The notes under the pieces: model-generated
Told to the model about the DNA's origin: nothing
Seen by the model: the letters and a program-made list of their open reading frames with translations, nothing else
The model's database searches: none
In this document: positions 36,473 to 44,839 of the stretch, piece by piece
Numbering within the stretch: position 1 is the stretch's first letter
Layout: every line of letters begins with the position of its first letter
Translations under genes and position numbers: made by a program
Source: Stenotrophomonas maltophilia
GTDB lineage: Bacteria; Pseudomonadota; Gammaproteobacteria; Xanthomonadales; Xanthomonadaceae
Direction: 5' to 3'
Length of the DNA stretch: 64,000 bases
Assembly: GCF_003970865.1 (NCBI RefSeq)
Contig: NZ_RXLZ01000013.1
Location: 1-64,000 of the forward strand

Positions 36473-36500
36473 AGTTTCGTAATATATGTAACTATGGAGT
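36463..36500. promoter_or_regulatory. Candidate BigR operator between the dioxygenase gene and bigR
   Basis: AT-rich DNA contains the inverted repeat CATAGTT (36470-36476) and AACTATG (36490-36496), embedded in ACGTATACATAG and TATATGTAACTATG. BigR of Xylella and Agrobacterium binds such AT-rich repeats overlapping the divergent promoters. The left arm also covers the ATG of the dioxygenase gene, so repression could act at the translation start region. Confidence 0.6.
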
Positions 36501-36570
36501 CCATGGTAGATTGAGTCAAGGCCCATGGTGCCTTCCCACCACAATTACGACTCGCAAGTTGCCAGCGCAC

Positions 36571-36903
36571 GTGACCAGCCCTCCGTTCAGCCCGTCAGAT
36601 CTAGCCACGATGAAGGAGCGCGTGCCTGAAGTAGCCGAGCTGCTGCGCTTCATGGCCACACCTTCGCGCCTATTGCTGCTATGCCAGCTCGCACAAGGTG
36701 AAATGACGGTGGGCGGACTCGAGGAAGCGACCGGCATTCGGCAGCCGGCACTCTCACAGCAGCTGGCCGAACTCCGTCAACGAAAGCTGGTTGCGACCCG
36801 ACGGGAATCGCGGTCGATCATCTACCGCATGGCAGACCCACGCGTTGCAGCTTTGCTGGGTGCGATGCATCGGATCTTCTGCGCGGACGATGCATCGACT
36901 TAA
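36571..36903 (+). CDS. bigR: BigR-like ArsR-family sulfide/persulfide sensor repressor
   Basis: The protein (110 residues from GTG 36571) has an ArsR winged helix (TVGGLEEATGIRQPALSQQLAEL). Two cysteines at BigR positions, LLLLCQL and HRIFC, are expected to form the disulfide or polysulfide redox switch. ATG 36610 (97 residues) and TTG 36511 are alternative starts; none has a strong Shine-Dalgarno. GTG 36571 keeps the family-like PPFSPSDLATMKERV N-terminus. It is divergent from the sulfide operon it should repress. Confidence 0.85.
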   Translation: MTSPPFSPSDLATMKERVPEVAELLRFMATPSRLLLLCQLAQGEMTVGGLEEATGIRQPALSQQLAELRQRKLVATRRESRSIIYRMADPRVAALLGAMHRIFCADDAST

Positions 36904-37146
36904 AGTGACCTAAGGCATCCGAAATGAGGGCAGGCTAGCTTCGCTGACCCTGGGCACTTAGACCATTGGCGTAGTCTGTCTCTAAGTCATGGGCCGCTGC
37001 AGGCTCAAGGTCAGCCGTGGATTAGGGTTGTTTATCAAGGGTAGGGCGGACGTCCTTCAAACGTACCTGTGGTGCTGACGCAGGAAGTAGCCAGCCGAAA
37101 GACCCGACTGACCACATCTGTTCCCCGCCATGTCGACGCAGTCCAT
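36904..37146. other. Gap with 26-bp element matching 41631-41656
   Basis: No gene is supported. Bases 37021-37046 (ATTAGGGTTGTTTATCAAGG, then GTAGGG) are a direct, imperfect repeat of 41631-41656, which lies after the chrA remnant. The two copies bracket the arsenic/chromate cluster. Confidence 0.55.
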
Positions 37147-37251
37147 CTACGCTCTCTCGCGCCGCCACACCCAGGCGGCGTAGGTGACTGCGGCCCAGCC
37201 GGCCGGGCCGGAGCCTAGGATCAGCAATGGAATGTGTCGGGTGGTGCTCAT
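37147..37251 (-). pseudogene. trxB/arsT remnant: N-terminus of thioredoxin reductase
   Basis: Three bases after the acr3 stop, a frame starts MSTTRHIPLLILGSGPAGW and stops after 34 codons at TAG 37147. This is the FAD-binding N-terminus (GSGPAG) of the thioredoxin reductase that follows acr3 in many ars operons. The residues after the motif (AAVTYAAWVWRR) are corrupted and about 280 residues are missing. It is a decayed gene too short for standard gene callers. Confidence 0.8.
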
Positions 37252-37254
37252 CGC

Positions 37255-38313
37255 TCAGCGGCTCCCTGCACCAGCAGGAAAGTAGCGCTTGCCCAGCCCC
37301 AAGGCCACATGCACCAGCAGGATCAGTACCGGCACTTCCACCAGCGGGCCGATGATGGCGGCGAAGGCGACCGGCGAGGCCAGGCCGAAAGCCGCGATAG
37401 CTACCGCGATGGCCAGTTCGAAGTTGTTGCCTGCCGCGGTGAACGCGATCGCAGTGGTGCGCGGATAATCTTTGGCGATCAGCTTGCCCATGAAGAAGCT
37501 GATGACGAACTGGATGATGAAGTACAGCGTCAGCGGGATCGCGATGCGCACCGCATCCATGGGAATCCGCAGCACGTCACCGCCTTTGAGACTGAACATC
37601 GCCACGATGGTGAACAGCAGTGCGGCGAGCGTTATCGGGCTGATGGTAGGCAGGAACTTCTCTTCATACCACTGCACACCCTTGCGCGCCTTCAGCCATC
37701 GACTGGTGAGGAAGCCGGACAAGAACGGGATGCCGAGGTAGATCAAAACCGCTTCTGCGATGGTCCAGACACTGACATCGATGACGCTGCCCTGCAGGCC
37801 GAACAGCGGCGGCAACCAAGAAAGGAAGAACCACGCGTAGACGCTGAACAGCGCGATCTGGAAGATCGAGTTGAATGCTACCAAGCCGGCCACGTATTGG
37901 CCGTCACCGCGGGCGAGCTGGTTCCACACCAGCACCATGGCGATGCAGCGCGCCAAGCCGATCAGGATCAGGCCGGTCATGTACTCTGGGTAGTCGCGCA
38001 GGAACAGCACCGCCAGGCCGAACATCAGGAACGGGCCCACGATCCAGTTCTGTAGCAGCGAGAGCATCAGCACGCGCTTGTCGGCAAAAACCGTGGGCAG
38101 TTCCTCGTACTTCACCTTGGCCAGCGGCGGATACATCATCAGAATTAAGCCGATCGCGATCGGAATGTTGGTCGACCCTACGGAAAGACTGTTCAACGCG
38201 CTGGGCACGCCCTCGAACAACGCGCCCAGGCCGACGCCGAGCGCCATAGCGGCGAAGATCCAGAGCGTGAGATACCGGTCCAGGAAGGACAGGCGGGAGG
38301 TATCAGTAGTCAT
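37255..38313 (-). CDS. acr3: ACR3-type arsenite efflux permease
   Basis: The 352-residue protein has ten predicted helices and the ACR3 motif with the essential Cys: [20 protein letters not shown]. It also has [14 protein letters not shown] and [21 protein letters not shown] near the C-terminus. It exports As(III) with the proton gradient. It follows the frameshifted arsC and precedes the trxB remnant on the minus strand, so it is part of an arsR-arsC-acr3-trxB operon that has partly decayed. The ATG at 38313 gives [16 protein letters not shown], the usual start. Confidence 0.93.
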   Translation of the reverse strand: MTTDTSRLSFLDRYLTLWIFAAMALGVGLGALFEGVPSALNSLSVGSTNIPIAIGLILMMYPPLAKVKYEELPTVFADKRVLMLSLLQNWIVGPFLMFGLAVLFLRDYPEYMTGLILIGLARCIAMVLVWNQLARGDGQYVAGLVAFNSIFQIALFSVYAWFFLSWLPPLFGLQGSVIDVSVWTIAEAVLIYLGIPFLSGFLTSRWLKARKGVQWYEEKFLPTISPITLAALLFTIVAMFSLKGGDVLRIPMDAVRIAIPLTLYFIIQFVISFFMGKLIAKDYPRTTAIAFTAAGNNFELAIAVAIAAFGLASPVAFAAIIGPLVEVPVLILLVHVALGLGKRYFPAGAGSR

Positions 38314-38333
38314 GGGGGTTTCCGGGAGGACGG

Positions 38334-38821
38334 TCAGTTGATCTGCGCAATCGGATCAAGCTGGGCCTTGAGGGCTTCACGGTCATCCCATGCCCCGTCA
38401 GGAATCTCCAGGAAAGCTTTCAGGCGGGCCTTGATGATCTGATGCGCTCGATCGAATGCTTCAGCCTTCTGTGAATTCGAGTCTTCCACTCCGGCCGAGT
38501 CGAAGAAGCCCCAGTGCACGCGCACGAAATCGCCAGACACAACCGGGCACGCTTCGGCGGCCGCGCTGTCGCACACGGTGACAATCAGATCCATGGCAGC
38601 AGCACTCGCTTCGGCAAATTCATCCCAGGACTTGCTGCGCAGGCCCTCCACCGGGAAGCCCTCGCGCTGCAACTGAGCAATGGCGAACGGACTGACCCGA
38701 CCGGCCGGCTGCCTGCACTGAAGGACTGATAGCGGCCTTCGCTCCACTTTTTCAGGGTCGATTCGGCCAACACGCTGCGCGCGGAATTCCCGGTACAAAG
38801 AAACAGAACACGACTGGTCAT
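38334..38821 (-). pseudogene. arsC: LMW-phosphatase-type arsenate reductase, frameshifted by loss of one CCGG unit
   Basis: From ATG 38821 the frame encodes SRVLFLCTGNSARS, with the C-x5-R active loop, up to FSAGSRP near 38705. The remaining enzyme (GRVSPFAIAQLQREGF, LIVTVCDSAAAEACP, VHWGFFDSAG) is in another frame to 38334. At the break (38701-38708) two CCGG units occur where three would restore an in-frame SRPAGRVSP. A 4-bp slippage therefore inactivated the gene, or could switch it. Both halves are otherwise well conserved, so the event looks recent. Confidence 0.88.
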
Positions 38822-38845
38822 TTTGGCGATCTCTGGGATATGGGG

Positions 38846-39160
38846 TCAGCAGCCTGCGGGGCGTTCACAGGCCTGTTCGTCGGCACAGCAGTTTTCAGTG
38901 AGGTAGGCCACGAGCTCGTTCATCGCCACGAACTCGGCCCGGTAGCAGATGGTCCGACCACGCTGCTCGGCGCTGATCAGTCCCGCAGCCAGCAGTTCCT
39001 TCAGGTGGAAGGAGAGCGTGGCGCCAGGCAAAGAGAGGGCTTGGGCAATGTCGCCGGCCAGCTTGCCGGCGCTGCCAGCCTGAACCAGAAGGCGGAAGAT
39101 CGACAGGCGGGTGGCATGACCCAAAGCTGCCAAGGCGTGGGTTGCGCTCTTATGTTCCAT
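38846..39160 (-). CDS. arsR: ArsR-family arsenic repressor
   Basis: The 104-residue protein has a winged helix (KLAGDIAQALSLPGATLSFHLKEL) and a C-terminal Cys cluster CCADEQACERPAGC that probably forms an As(III) site in place of the classical ELCVCDL. It is the first gene of the minus-strand ars operon and divergent from arsH, with a 23-bp intergenic operator. As(III) binding should release it from DNA. Confidence 0.9.
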   Translation of the reverse strand: MEHKSATHALAALGHATRLSIFRLLVQAGSAGKLAGDIAQALSLPGATLSFHLKELLAAGLISAEQRGRTICYRAEFVAMNELVAYLTENCCADEQACERPAGC

Positions 39161-39183
39161 GATTCTAGAATAATCGAATAAAA
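39161..39183. promoter_or_regulatory. ArsR operator between arsR and arsH
   Basis: The 23-bp spacer contains the palindrome TTCTAGAA within ATTCTAGAATAATCGAATA. AT-rich, imperfectly symmetric sites like ATTCGATTATTCTAGAAT fit ArsR-family operators. Being so short, it must control both divergent starts. Confidence 0.6.
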
Positions 39184-39942
39184 ATGACGGGACAACCCTC
39201 CGTGCAGCAGATCCCCAACGTGGTCCCGGGTGCCTTGGACATCCCCTCGGCCGCCAAGCTCAACGATCCGGCCGCCCAGCCACACCGGCCACGCATCCTG
39301 ATCCTGTACGGATCGCTGCGGCCGCAGTCGTTCAGCCGCAAGCTAGCGCTTGAGGCGCAGCGGCTGTTGGAGCGGCTGGGGGCGGAAACCCGCCTCTTTG
39401 ATCCACATGAGCTACCGATGCTTGACTCGGCGCCGGCCACTCACCCCAAGGTGCAGGAGTTGCGCCAGGCTTCGCTGTGGTCGGAAGGCCACGTGTGGAT
39501 CAGCCCGGAACGCCACGGCACCCTGACTGCGGTATTCAAGAACCAGATCGACTGGCTGCCGCTCGAAGAGGGCAGCGTTCGCCCTACGCAGGGTCGCACG
39601 CTGGCAGTGATGCAGGTCTGCGGCGGCTCGCAGTCATTCAACGTTGTCAACGCGCTGCGCGTACTCGGCCGTTGGATGCGCATGGTCACGATTCCGAACC
39701 AATCCTCGGTGGCCAAGGCCTGGCAGGAGTTCGATGACGACGGTCGAATGAAGCCTTCGGCGTACTACGATCGCGTGGTGGACGTGATGGAGGAACTGAT
39801 CAAGTTCACCCTTCTGGTGCGCGGGCGTAGTGACTACTTGGTGGACCGCTACAGCGAGCGCAAGGGCGCCGTAGATGCGGCGGCGCTGGCCGCTGCCGCA
39901 GGCGTGGTGGAGACCGTTTCGAACCAAAAGGAAAGTGCGTGA
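39184..39942 (+). CDS. arsH: ArsH-type NADPH-dependent FMN organoarsenical oxidase
   Basis: The 252-residue protein has the flavodoxin-like phosphate loop [19 protein letters not shown] and the ArsH segments [20 protein letters not shown] and [16 protein letters not shown]. ArsH oxidises trivalent organoarsenicals to less toxic pentavalent forms. It starts at ATG 39184, directly next to the operator, and is coupled to the following arsC by a GTGA overlap. Confidence 0.92.
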   Translation: MTGQPSVQQIPNVVPGALDIPSAAKLNDPAAQPHRPRILILYGSLRPQSFSRKLALEAQRLLERLGAETRLFDPHELPMLDSAPATHPKVQELRQASLWSEGHVWISPERHGTLTAVFKNQIDWLPLEEGSVRPTQGRTLAVMQVCGGSQSFNVVNALRVLGRWMRMVTIPNQSSVAKAWQEFDDDGRMKPSAYYDRVVDVMEELIKFTLLVRGRSDYLVDRYSERKGAVDAAALAAAAGVVETVSNQKESA

Positions 39943-40358
39943 ACGCCGTCATCTATCACAACCCCAAGTGCGGCACCTCGCGCAACACTTTGGCGCTGAT
40001 CCGCTTCGCCGGTATCGAGCCTGAAGTGATCGACTACCTGAGCCACCCGCCCAGCCGTGCGCGCCTAGTCGAGCTCATTACGACGGCGGGGCTGACCGTG
40101 CGCGATGTCATCCGGCAGAAGGGAACGCCGTATGACGAGCTCGGGCTAGGCGACGCAGCACTGAGCGACGAAGCGCTGCTAGATGCGATGCTGGCGCACC
40201 CGATACTCATCAATCGTCCTCTCGTACAAACCGATAGGGGCACTCGTCTGTGCCGGCCTTCTGAAGTGGTGCTAGAGATCCTGCCGCCGCTGCCCAGACC
40301 GTTCCGAAAGGAAGATGGAGAGTTGGTGATCGCGCGCGCCGAAAGCTCGACGCCGTGA
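39939..40358 (+). CDS. arsC: Glutaredoxin-type arsenate reductase
   Basis: The 139-residue protein has the catalytic Cys in [16 protein letters not shown] (Cys11), the RxxG and TPYDELGL segment, and [18 protein letters not shown] with the anion-binding Arg residues. It reduces As(V) to As(III) with glutathione and glutaredoxin. The GTG start at 39939 overlaps the arsH stop. It can replace the frameshifted LMW-type arsC on the other strand. Confidence 0.92.
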   Translation: MNAVIYHNPKCGTSRNTLALIRFAGIEPEVIDYLSHPPSRARLVELITTAGLTVRDVIRQKGTPYDELGLGDAALSDEALLDAMLAHPILINRPLVQTDRGTRLCRPSEVVLEILPPLPRPFRKEDGELVIARAESSTP

Positions 40359-40412
40359 TCCTGTTGCCGGGCTGGGCTCGCCGCCGTTGAGAACCACAGG
40401 AGGTCATGCCCC

Positions 40413-41502
40413 ATGTCGACGCTCGATCCGACAACAAGCGACAGCGCGTGGCGCGTCTTCCTTGTATTCCTGCGACTGGGGCCGGCGTCGTTGGCGGCCC
40501 GATCGCCCACCTGAGCTACTTCCGCCTCGAGTTCGTCGTACGCCGCCATTGGCTGGCCTCGCCTGTTGGCCGCTTGGGCTGGCTTTACGCTGCCGTCGGC
40601 CGTGCTGATGATCCTGTTCGCTTTGGGCGTTGCCAAATGCCAGGACATCGTTGAATCCGGCTGGCTGCAGGGCCTGAAGATCGTGGCAGTTGCCGTGGTG
40701 GCCCAAGCAGTGTGGAGAATGGCCCGATCCCTCTGCCCGGACCCTCACCGGGCTGGGATGGCTTTTCTGCAGCTGTGTTGACCTTGTCCATGCCATCGGT
40801 CAGCGGCCAGATCGTGGCGATCATCGTCGGCGGACTGCTCGGTCGCTGGATGCTGAAGATCGTGCCCGCGTCCGGCCAAACAGCCGGCGGCTATCCCGTC
40901 TCGCGAAGAACCGGCATGGTGGCACTGGTGCTACTGGCGCTGCCGCTCGTTCTGCTGCCCTTGTCGGCGGTGGCTAGCGGCACCTTCCTTGGCCGTGCTG
41001 CTGGAGGGTGTGTACCACGCTGGCGCCCAGGTCTTCGGTGGCGGCCATGTCGTGCTGCCGTTGCTGCAGACTGCGGTTGTCCAAAGCGGCATGGTGAGCA
41101 CCGCGGGTCTGCTCGCCGGGTACGGTGCGGCGCAGGCGGTGCCGGGCCGTCTCTTCTCCTTTGCGGCTTTCCTGAGGCTGTCGCCGAGGGCCGCTACGTG
41201 GCTGGACAGGCGGCTTTATGCTGTTGCTGGCCACTTTCCTACCAACCCTTCTTGCGCTCGCGGGGTGGGGTGCGGGCTGCCGTTCTGGGAGTCCCTGCGC
41301 CACCACAAGGATCTCCAAGCTTCGTTGCAGGCGTCAATGCCGGAGTGGTCGGCATCCTGCTGGCGACGTTGTACGAGCTGATGTGGACGAGTGCGATCAA
41401 TGCCGATGGGATGTCGCGATCGCGCTGCTTGCATTTGGGCTACTGGTCGTCGCGCGCTCACCGCCGATCGTGGTGGTGCTGTTGGCCGACATAGCGGGCT
41501 AG
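40413..41502 (+). pseudogene. chrA: Decayed chromate transporter ChrA
   Basis: Pieces of ChrA appear in all three forward frames in the right order. They begin with SDSAWRVFLVFLRLG after ATG 40413 (AGGAGG upstream). GPIAHLSYFRLEFVVRRHWL, AAWAGFTLPSAVLMILFALG, LTLSMPSVSGQIVAIIVGG and VFGGGHVVLPLLQTAVVQSG follow, then a poor C-terminus ending PPIVVVLLAD. At least five frameshifts and a deletion of about 30-40 codons near 40560 are needed to explain it. The first shift, near 40490, is a lost base in the codons for SFGGP. The gene cannot make a working transporter. Confidence 0.88.
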
Positions 41503-41878
41503 GCGATAGCGTGATAGTAGCGCCGCTAGGCGGTCAGGACCGATTCGGCAGCGCAACCGAACATCTGCTTCTCGCCGACAGGGTTCATTGCCAAGCGAAT
41601 GGGACTGGGATGCTGCAGTTCAGTTCTAGGATTAGGAAGATTTATCGAGGGTAGGGTATGCCCGTTTTCGGCCCAGAGCAGACAGCTGATACTGCGAGCA
41701 CCGGTCAAGTCATCCCAGCAAACGTCAGCTTGCTAGTCGAGCCCGCCCCTCCATAAAATTGAACCGCATCAAGGGTGCAGCGTACCAAAGGATCTCAGGT
41801 GCTGAAGCAATTTCTAGCTGACTATTCTTCAAGCCGAATCCCATTCTCGGCACGGCTTAACTCAGGCGGCGGTGACAT
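41503..41878. other. Gap after chrA remnant with direct-repeat copy B
   Basis: No gene is supported. ATTAGGAAGATTTATCGAGG then GTAGGG (41631-41656) repeats the element at 37021-37046. The rest shows nothing recognisable. Confidence 0.5.
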
Positions 41879-42874
41879 ATGGTAATTGCCGAGAACCACG
41901 ACGGACATGTTTACAACTGGATCATGTTTGAGCGTGAAACAATCGAATTTGTGCTGCGCGCTATTGACTTCTATGTATCACTACTTGGCGATGAGTCGCG
42001 CGAGCTTGCGGAGGACCCGGATCTCGCGAGCTTGATCACAGACGATACGCGCAGAGAACTTGGTCTTGGGCGTGATAAGGAGCGAGCAAACCGTCTTAGG
42101 CAATGGATCAAGAGCAAATCGGAAGAGAGCGGCGATTCCTACCATGTAGACATCTCCATGAGCCATGGTACTGTCCGCTTCATCAAGGCGGTCAGCCTTC
42201 TTTACCTTGCAAAGCTAAAGACGAAAAGAAACAGGCTGGCCAGTCGGCCCAATGTAACGACTTCGACTCTTTCGGCATTGGACCGTGAAATATCCAGGAA
42301 AGAAGAGCTCTTCTCTTCCTCTGGTGTGTTTAAGAACGCGTCTCCTGTTCAACTACTTGCGGAGTACGGCGAAGCACCCGGAGCCGAGGAAGCGGTGACC
42401 CCGCCGCAGCCTAATGAAGAAATCGCCCTCCTTACCGCGTCGAGGCCACGCCCGGTGCTCGTCGGCTCCATCGAAATTCTGGATCATGAGCTGAGGAGGC
42501 GGTGCTTGGACCTGTTCAACCAGTTCCAGGAAGCGGGCCAATCCGAGCGCAATGATACAGTCGTCTCAGAAGCATCACGCATTCTGGAAAGCCGCCTTCG
42601 AGCAGTGACGGGATGTACCGATGGGAGCACTGGCAAGCAACTGGTCACTCTTGCATTTAATGCTCAGAAGGCTAAGTTGCGGGTTAGCTCCGTGCCGTCG
42701 GAGCAAGAGGCCGCGCAACTTCTCTTTATGGGCACCTTTGGCTTCATCCGGAACCAGGTTCAGCACAAACTCTTGGGCAGCCTTCCTGCCGAGCGTACAC
42801 TGCAGATACTTGGTTGGATTGACTATCTTTTGGCAGTCATAGAGCAGGCGGAACGAGTCGCAGATTCTCCCTAA
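41879..42874 (+). CDS. Ymh/TIGR02391-like protein, accessory gene of possible defence role
   Basis: The 331-residue protein has a helical N-terminal region and a C-terminal domain (about residues 195-325: HELRRRCLDLFNQFQEAGQS, FMGTFGFIRNQVQHKLLG, then ILGWIDYLLAVIEQA) resembling the TIGR02391/Ymh family often found near restriction and anti-phage genes. ATG 41879 and ATG 41924 are both possible. It is followed after 61 bp by a PIN-like gene on the same strand. Codon use is lower in GC than the flanks, suggesting transfer. Confidence 0.6.
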   Translation: MVIAENHDGHVYNWIMFERETIEFVLRAIDFYVSLLGDESRELAEDPDLASLITDDTRRELGLGRDKERANRLRQWIKSKSEESGDSYHVDISMSHGTVRFIKAVSLLYLAKLKTKRNRLASRPNVTTSTLSALDREISRKEELFSSSGVFKNASPVQLLAEYGEAPGAEEAVTPPQPNEEIALLTASRPRPVLVGSIEILDHELRRRCLDLFNQFQEAGQSERNDTVVSEASRILESRLRAVTGCTDGSTGKQLVTLAFNAQKAKLRVSSVPSEQEAAQLLFMGTFGFIRNQVQHKLLGSLPAERTLQILGWIDYLLAVIEQAERVADSP

Positions 42875-42935
42875 CAACCGAACAGCCAGCAGGGCGACGA
42901 AGAAAGCCATCATGTAAACAATGAGAGAATAGGCT

Positions 42936-43787
42936 GTGGCCATTTCGTTCTACTTCGACGGCGATGACGTGGTGTGGACCCAACGGCTTGAACGACCAGC
43001 CGTCTACTTGGACACCTTCGCCATTCGCGAGATCGCGGACAGCGACAAGCTGTCGGCGCGCTTCGCCCAGGCGTTGAAGTCAAGCGGTGGCACTTGGCTC
43101 TTGGCCTCTCTCTCCATGGGAGAGTTCGCCCGTTTCAAGGACCCCCGCCACGTACAGTGCGCCGAGAGGTTACTCGCCCAAGTGGTTCCCCATATACAGC
43201 TCTTCATATCCGAGCCAAGCGTGAGGATGGGAATGCCGGGCGAGACGGATTTGGCCAGGCGCTCACTGCCCCGCGCCGACGAGCGTCACATGGACTACTT
43301 TTCGCGCCGCTGGGCTAGAGAGCAGGCCTTCGCAGAAACGTTTCAGGGAATGTTCCAGCTGGTCCAAGAGCGTCGGGAGGAGATGACGGCTACGTTGGAC
43401 GGCATTGCCTCTCAGCTAGTGGCGTCGCTGTTCCATCACCGGCGGGTAGAAGCCTACCGACGCAAAGCTAAAGCGTCGCGGCCAAACGATGGACGAACCC
43501 GCCGGCAGGTCATTATGGGCGATCTACTGCGGGAGTTGGTGCTAGACACCAACGCATCCATCTCCAACAACGATGCGCTGGACCTGATGCACGCCGTGGA
43601 TGCCGTGGACCACTGCGACTTGGTTTTGCTTGACAAGGCATGGCAGCGGCGCGTCGACGCGCTGCGTCGACGTATTGCTCAATCGGGGGTTGAGATGCCG
43701 GTCGCCGCCTGCTTCTCGAAGAGCAATGATGGGATTGGACGATTTCTGGATTCAATCGAAAGGTGGACGGAGCATGATGGCGTGTAA
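42936..43787 (+). CDS. PIN-like ribonuclease-domain protein
   Basis: The 283-residue protein starts at GTG 42936. Its N-terminal part reads AVYLDTFAIREIAD with a candidate metal-binding Asp, then LASLSMGEFARFKDP with a Glu. The late segment NNDALDLMHAVDAVDHCDLV then LLDKAW supplies the last acidic residues of a PIN fold. A helical insert (about 85-200) is larger than in VapC toxins. This suggests an RNA-cutting protein of a two-gene accessory system with the upstream gene; it lacks the short antitoxin expected for VapBC. The PIN call rests on the motif order only. Confidence 0.55.
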   Translation: MAISFYFDGDDVVWTQRLERPAVYLDTFAIREIADSDKLSARFAQALKSSGGTWLLASLSMGEFARFKDPRHVQCAERLLAQVVPHIQLFISEPSVRMGMPGETDLARRSLPRADERHMDYFSRRWAREQAFAETFQGMFQLVQERREEMTATLDGIASQLVASLFHHRRVEAYRRKAKASRPNDGRTRRQVIMGDLLRELVLDTNASISNNDALDLMHAVDAVDHCDLVLLDKAWQRRVDALRRRIAQSGVEMPVAACFSKSNDGIGRFLDSIERWTEHDGV

Positions 43788-43944
43788 TCCGCGGACAAAT
43801 GGAGTACTGCGGAGGCACCGGTCATGTGGCTTTGGGTCGGCAGGCTCTCTTCAGGGATTGCGAAGCTATTGCGGAGCGACTGTCGCAAGCCAAGCCGGTG
43901 AAGGACATCGAGACCACGAGGGTAGGGGTGAGCAAGTGATCGAC

Positions 43945-44727
43945 TCATTGTTTATGTGGATGACTTTTGCTAGCGCTCTTCCCTTTGGGCTGCCCACGGC
44001 CAATGGAAGTTACTTGTACCGACTCTACAATTCGGAAGTCAAAATTATCACCATTGGCAGCACGAATAAGCAGCAAATGAGACCCGCTAATTGCTCTCAG
44101 TAGCCGCCAGGTCTGATCTTGCGAGTTCTCAAAATGGACGATGGCGAGGGACTGGGCTCGCGAATCTATGATGGCTCGAGTTCTAATATTTGCTGCGGCG
44201 GGTGTAGCAACTAGCGCGAGTGCGCCCATGGAGAGTACAAACGTCCATGCGCCTAACTTGCGACCGAGCGAATCCCTCAGCTTTCTGAGATATATGAGTC
44301 CTCCCATTAGCGCGGATATCAAGGCCAGAACAAAGGCGCAGAAGCTCCAGTAAGAGGTATATTCATTCATCCACTTGCTGACCGCCAGGTGGATTGCATA
44401 CGTTGCTATGGCTAATAGCGCCAGTGCTCCCGCCACCCTTATGGGTGGAACCGGCAAGGGGTCTCCGTGGAGCACTAGGCTGGCAAGAGTTGTGGCAAGC
44501 AATGCGGCCACGACTGCCGGAGTCTGGGCAATGGTCGTTATATCGAATAGATCCACCGCCCACACCGCGCGGAGATCGGTAAAGTAAAATGTCAGATATG
44601 CGTATCCCAGTAGATAGGAGTAGGCATATATGACAGCAAGACCCCCGGCTAACGACGCAAAACGAGCGGCCATCCATTCCGCCGAAGATTGCCGCGATCC
44701 ACTCGCTTTGCTCTGCTCAATGCTCAT
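43945..44727 (-). CDS. Hypothetical membrane protein
   Basis: The 260-residue protein has about four membrane helices (ASLAGGLAVIYAYSYLLGYA; AVVAALLATTLASLVL; VAGALALLAIATYAIHLAV; YWSFCAFVLALISALMGGLI; another near 165). A soluble C-terminal tail of about 80 residues ends in basic sequence (GQPKGKSASKSHPHK). No family is recognised. It is convergent with the PIN-like gene. GC content is low compared with the transposon to its right. Confidence 0.6.
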   Translation of the reverse strand: MSIEQSKASGSRQSSAEWMAARFASLAGGLAVIYAYSYLLGYAYLTFYFTDLRAVWAVDLFDITTIAQTPAVVAALLATTLASLVLHGDPLPVPPIRVAGALALLAIATYAIHLAVSKWMNEYTSYWSFCAFVLALISALMGGLIYLRKLRDSLGRKLGAWTFVLSMGALALVATPAAANIRTRAIIDSRAQSLAIVHFENSQDQTWRLLRAISGSHLLLIRAANGDNFDFRIVESVQVTSIGRGQPKGKSASKSHPHKQ

Positions 44728-44839
44728 AAGGTGCCTTTGCTGGGGTCTTCCGCCACGCTATTGTAGAGTTGAGGCTAGCTTTATGAAGGCGTACGGAAGC
44801 TGGGGATAGCTCTAAACTCAGACACCCCCTCCACCCTCA
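44728..44839. other. Possible left end of the outer tnpS/tnpT transposon
   Basis: GGGGTCTTCCGCCACGC begins at 44742 and GGGGGTGT is present on the other strand at about 44820-44827. Either could be a Tn3-type terminal repeat, since these begin GGGG, but the matching copy lies outside the window. No gene is seen. Confidence 0.25.

Noticed and set aside
42936-43787. VapC toxin
   Set aside because: At 283 residues it is about twice VapC size and no short antitoxin gene precedes it.
44742-44775. GGGG-starting sequence as the left terminal repeat of the outer transposon
   Set aside because: Only one copy is in the window; without a partner or target duplication it stays a weak candidate.
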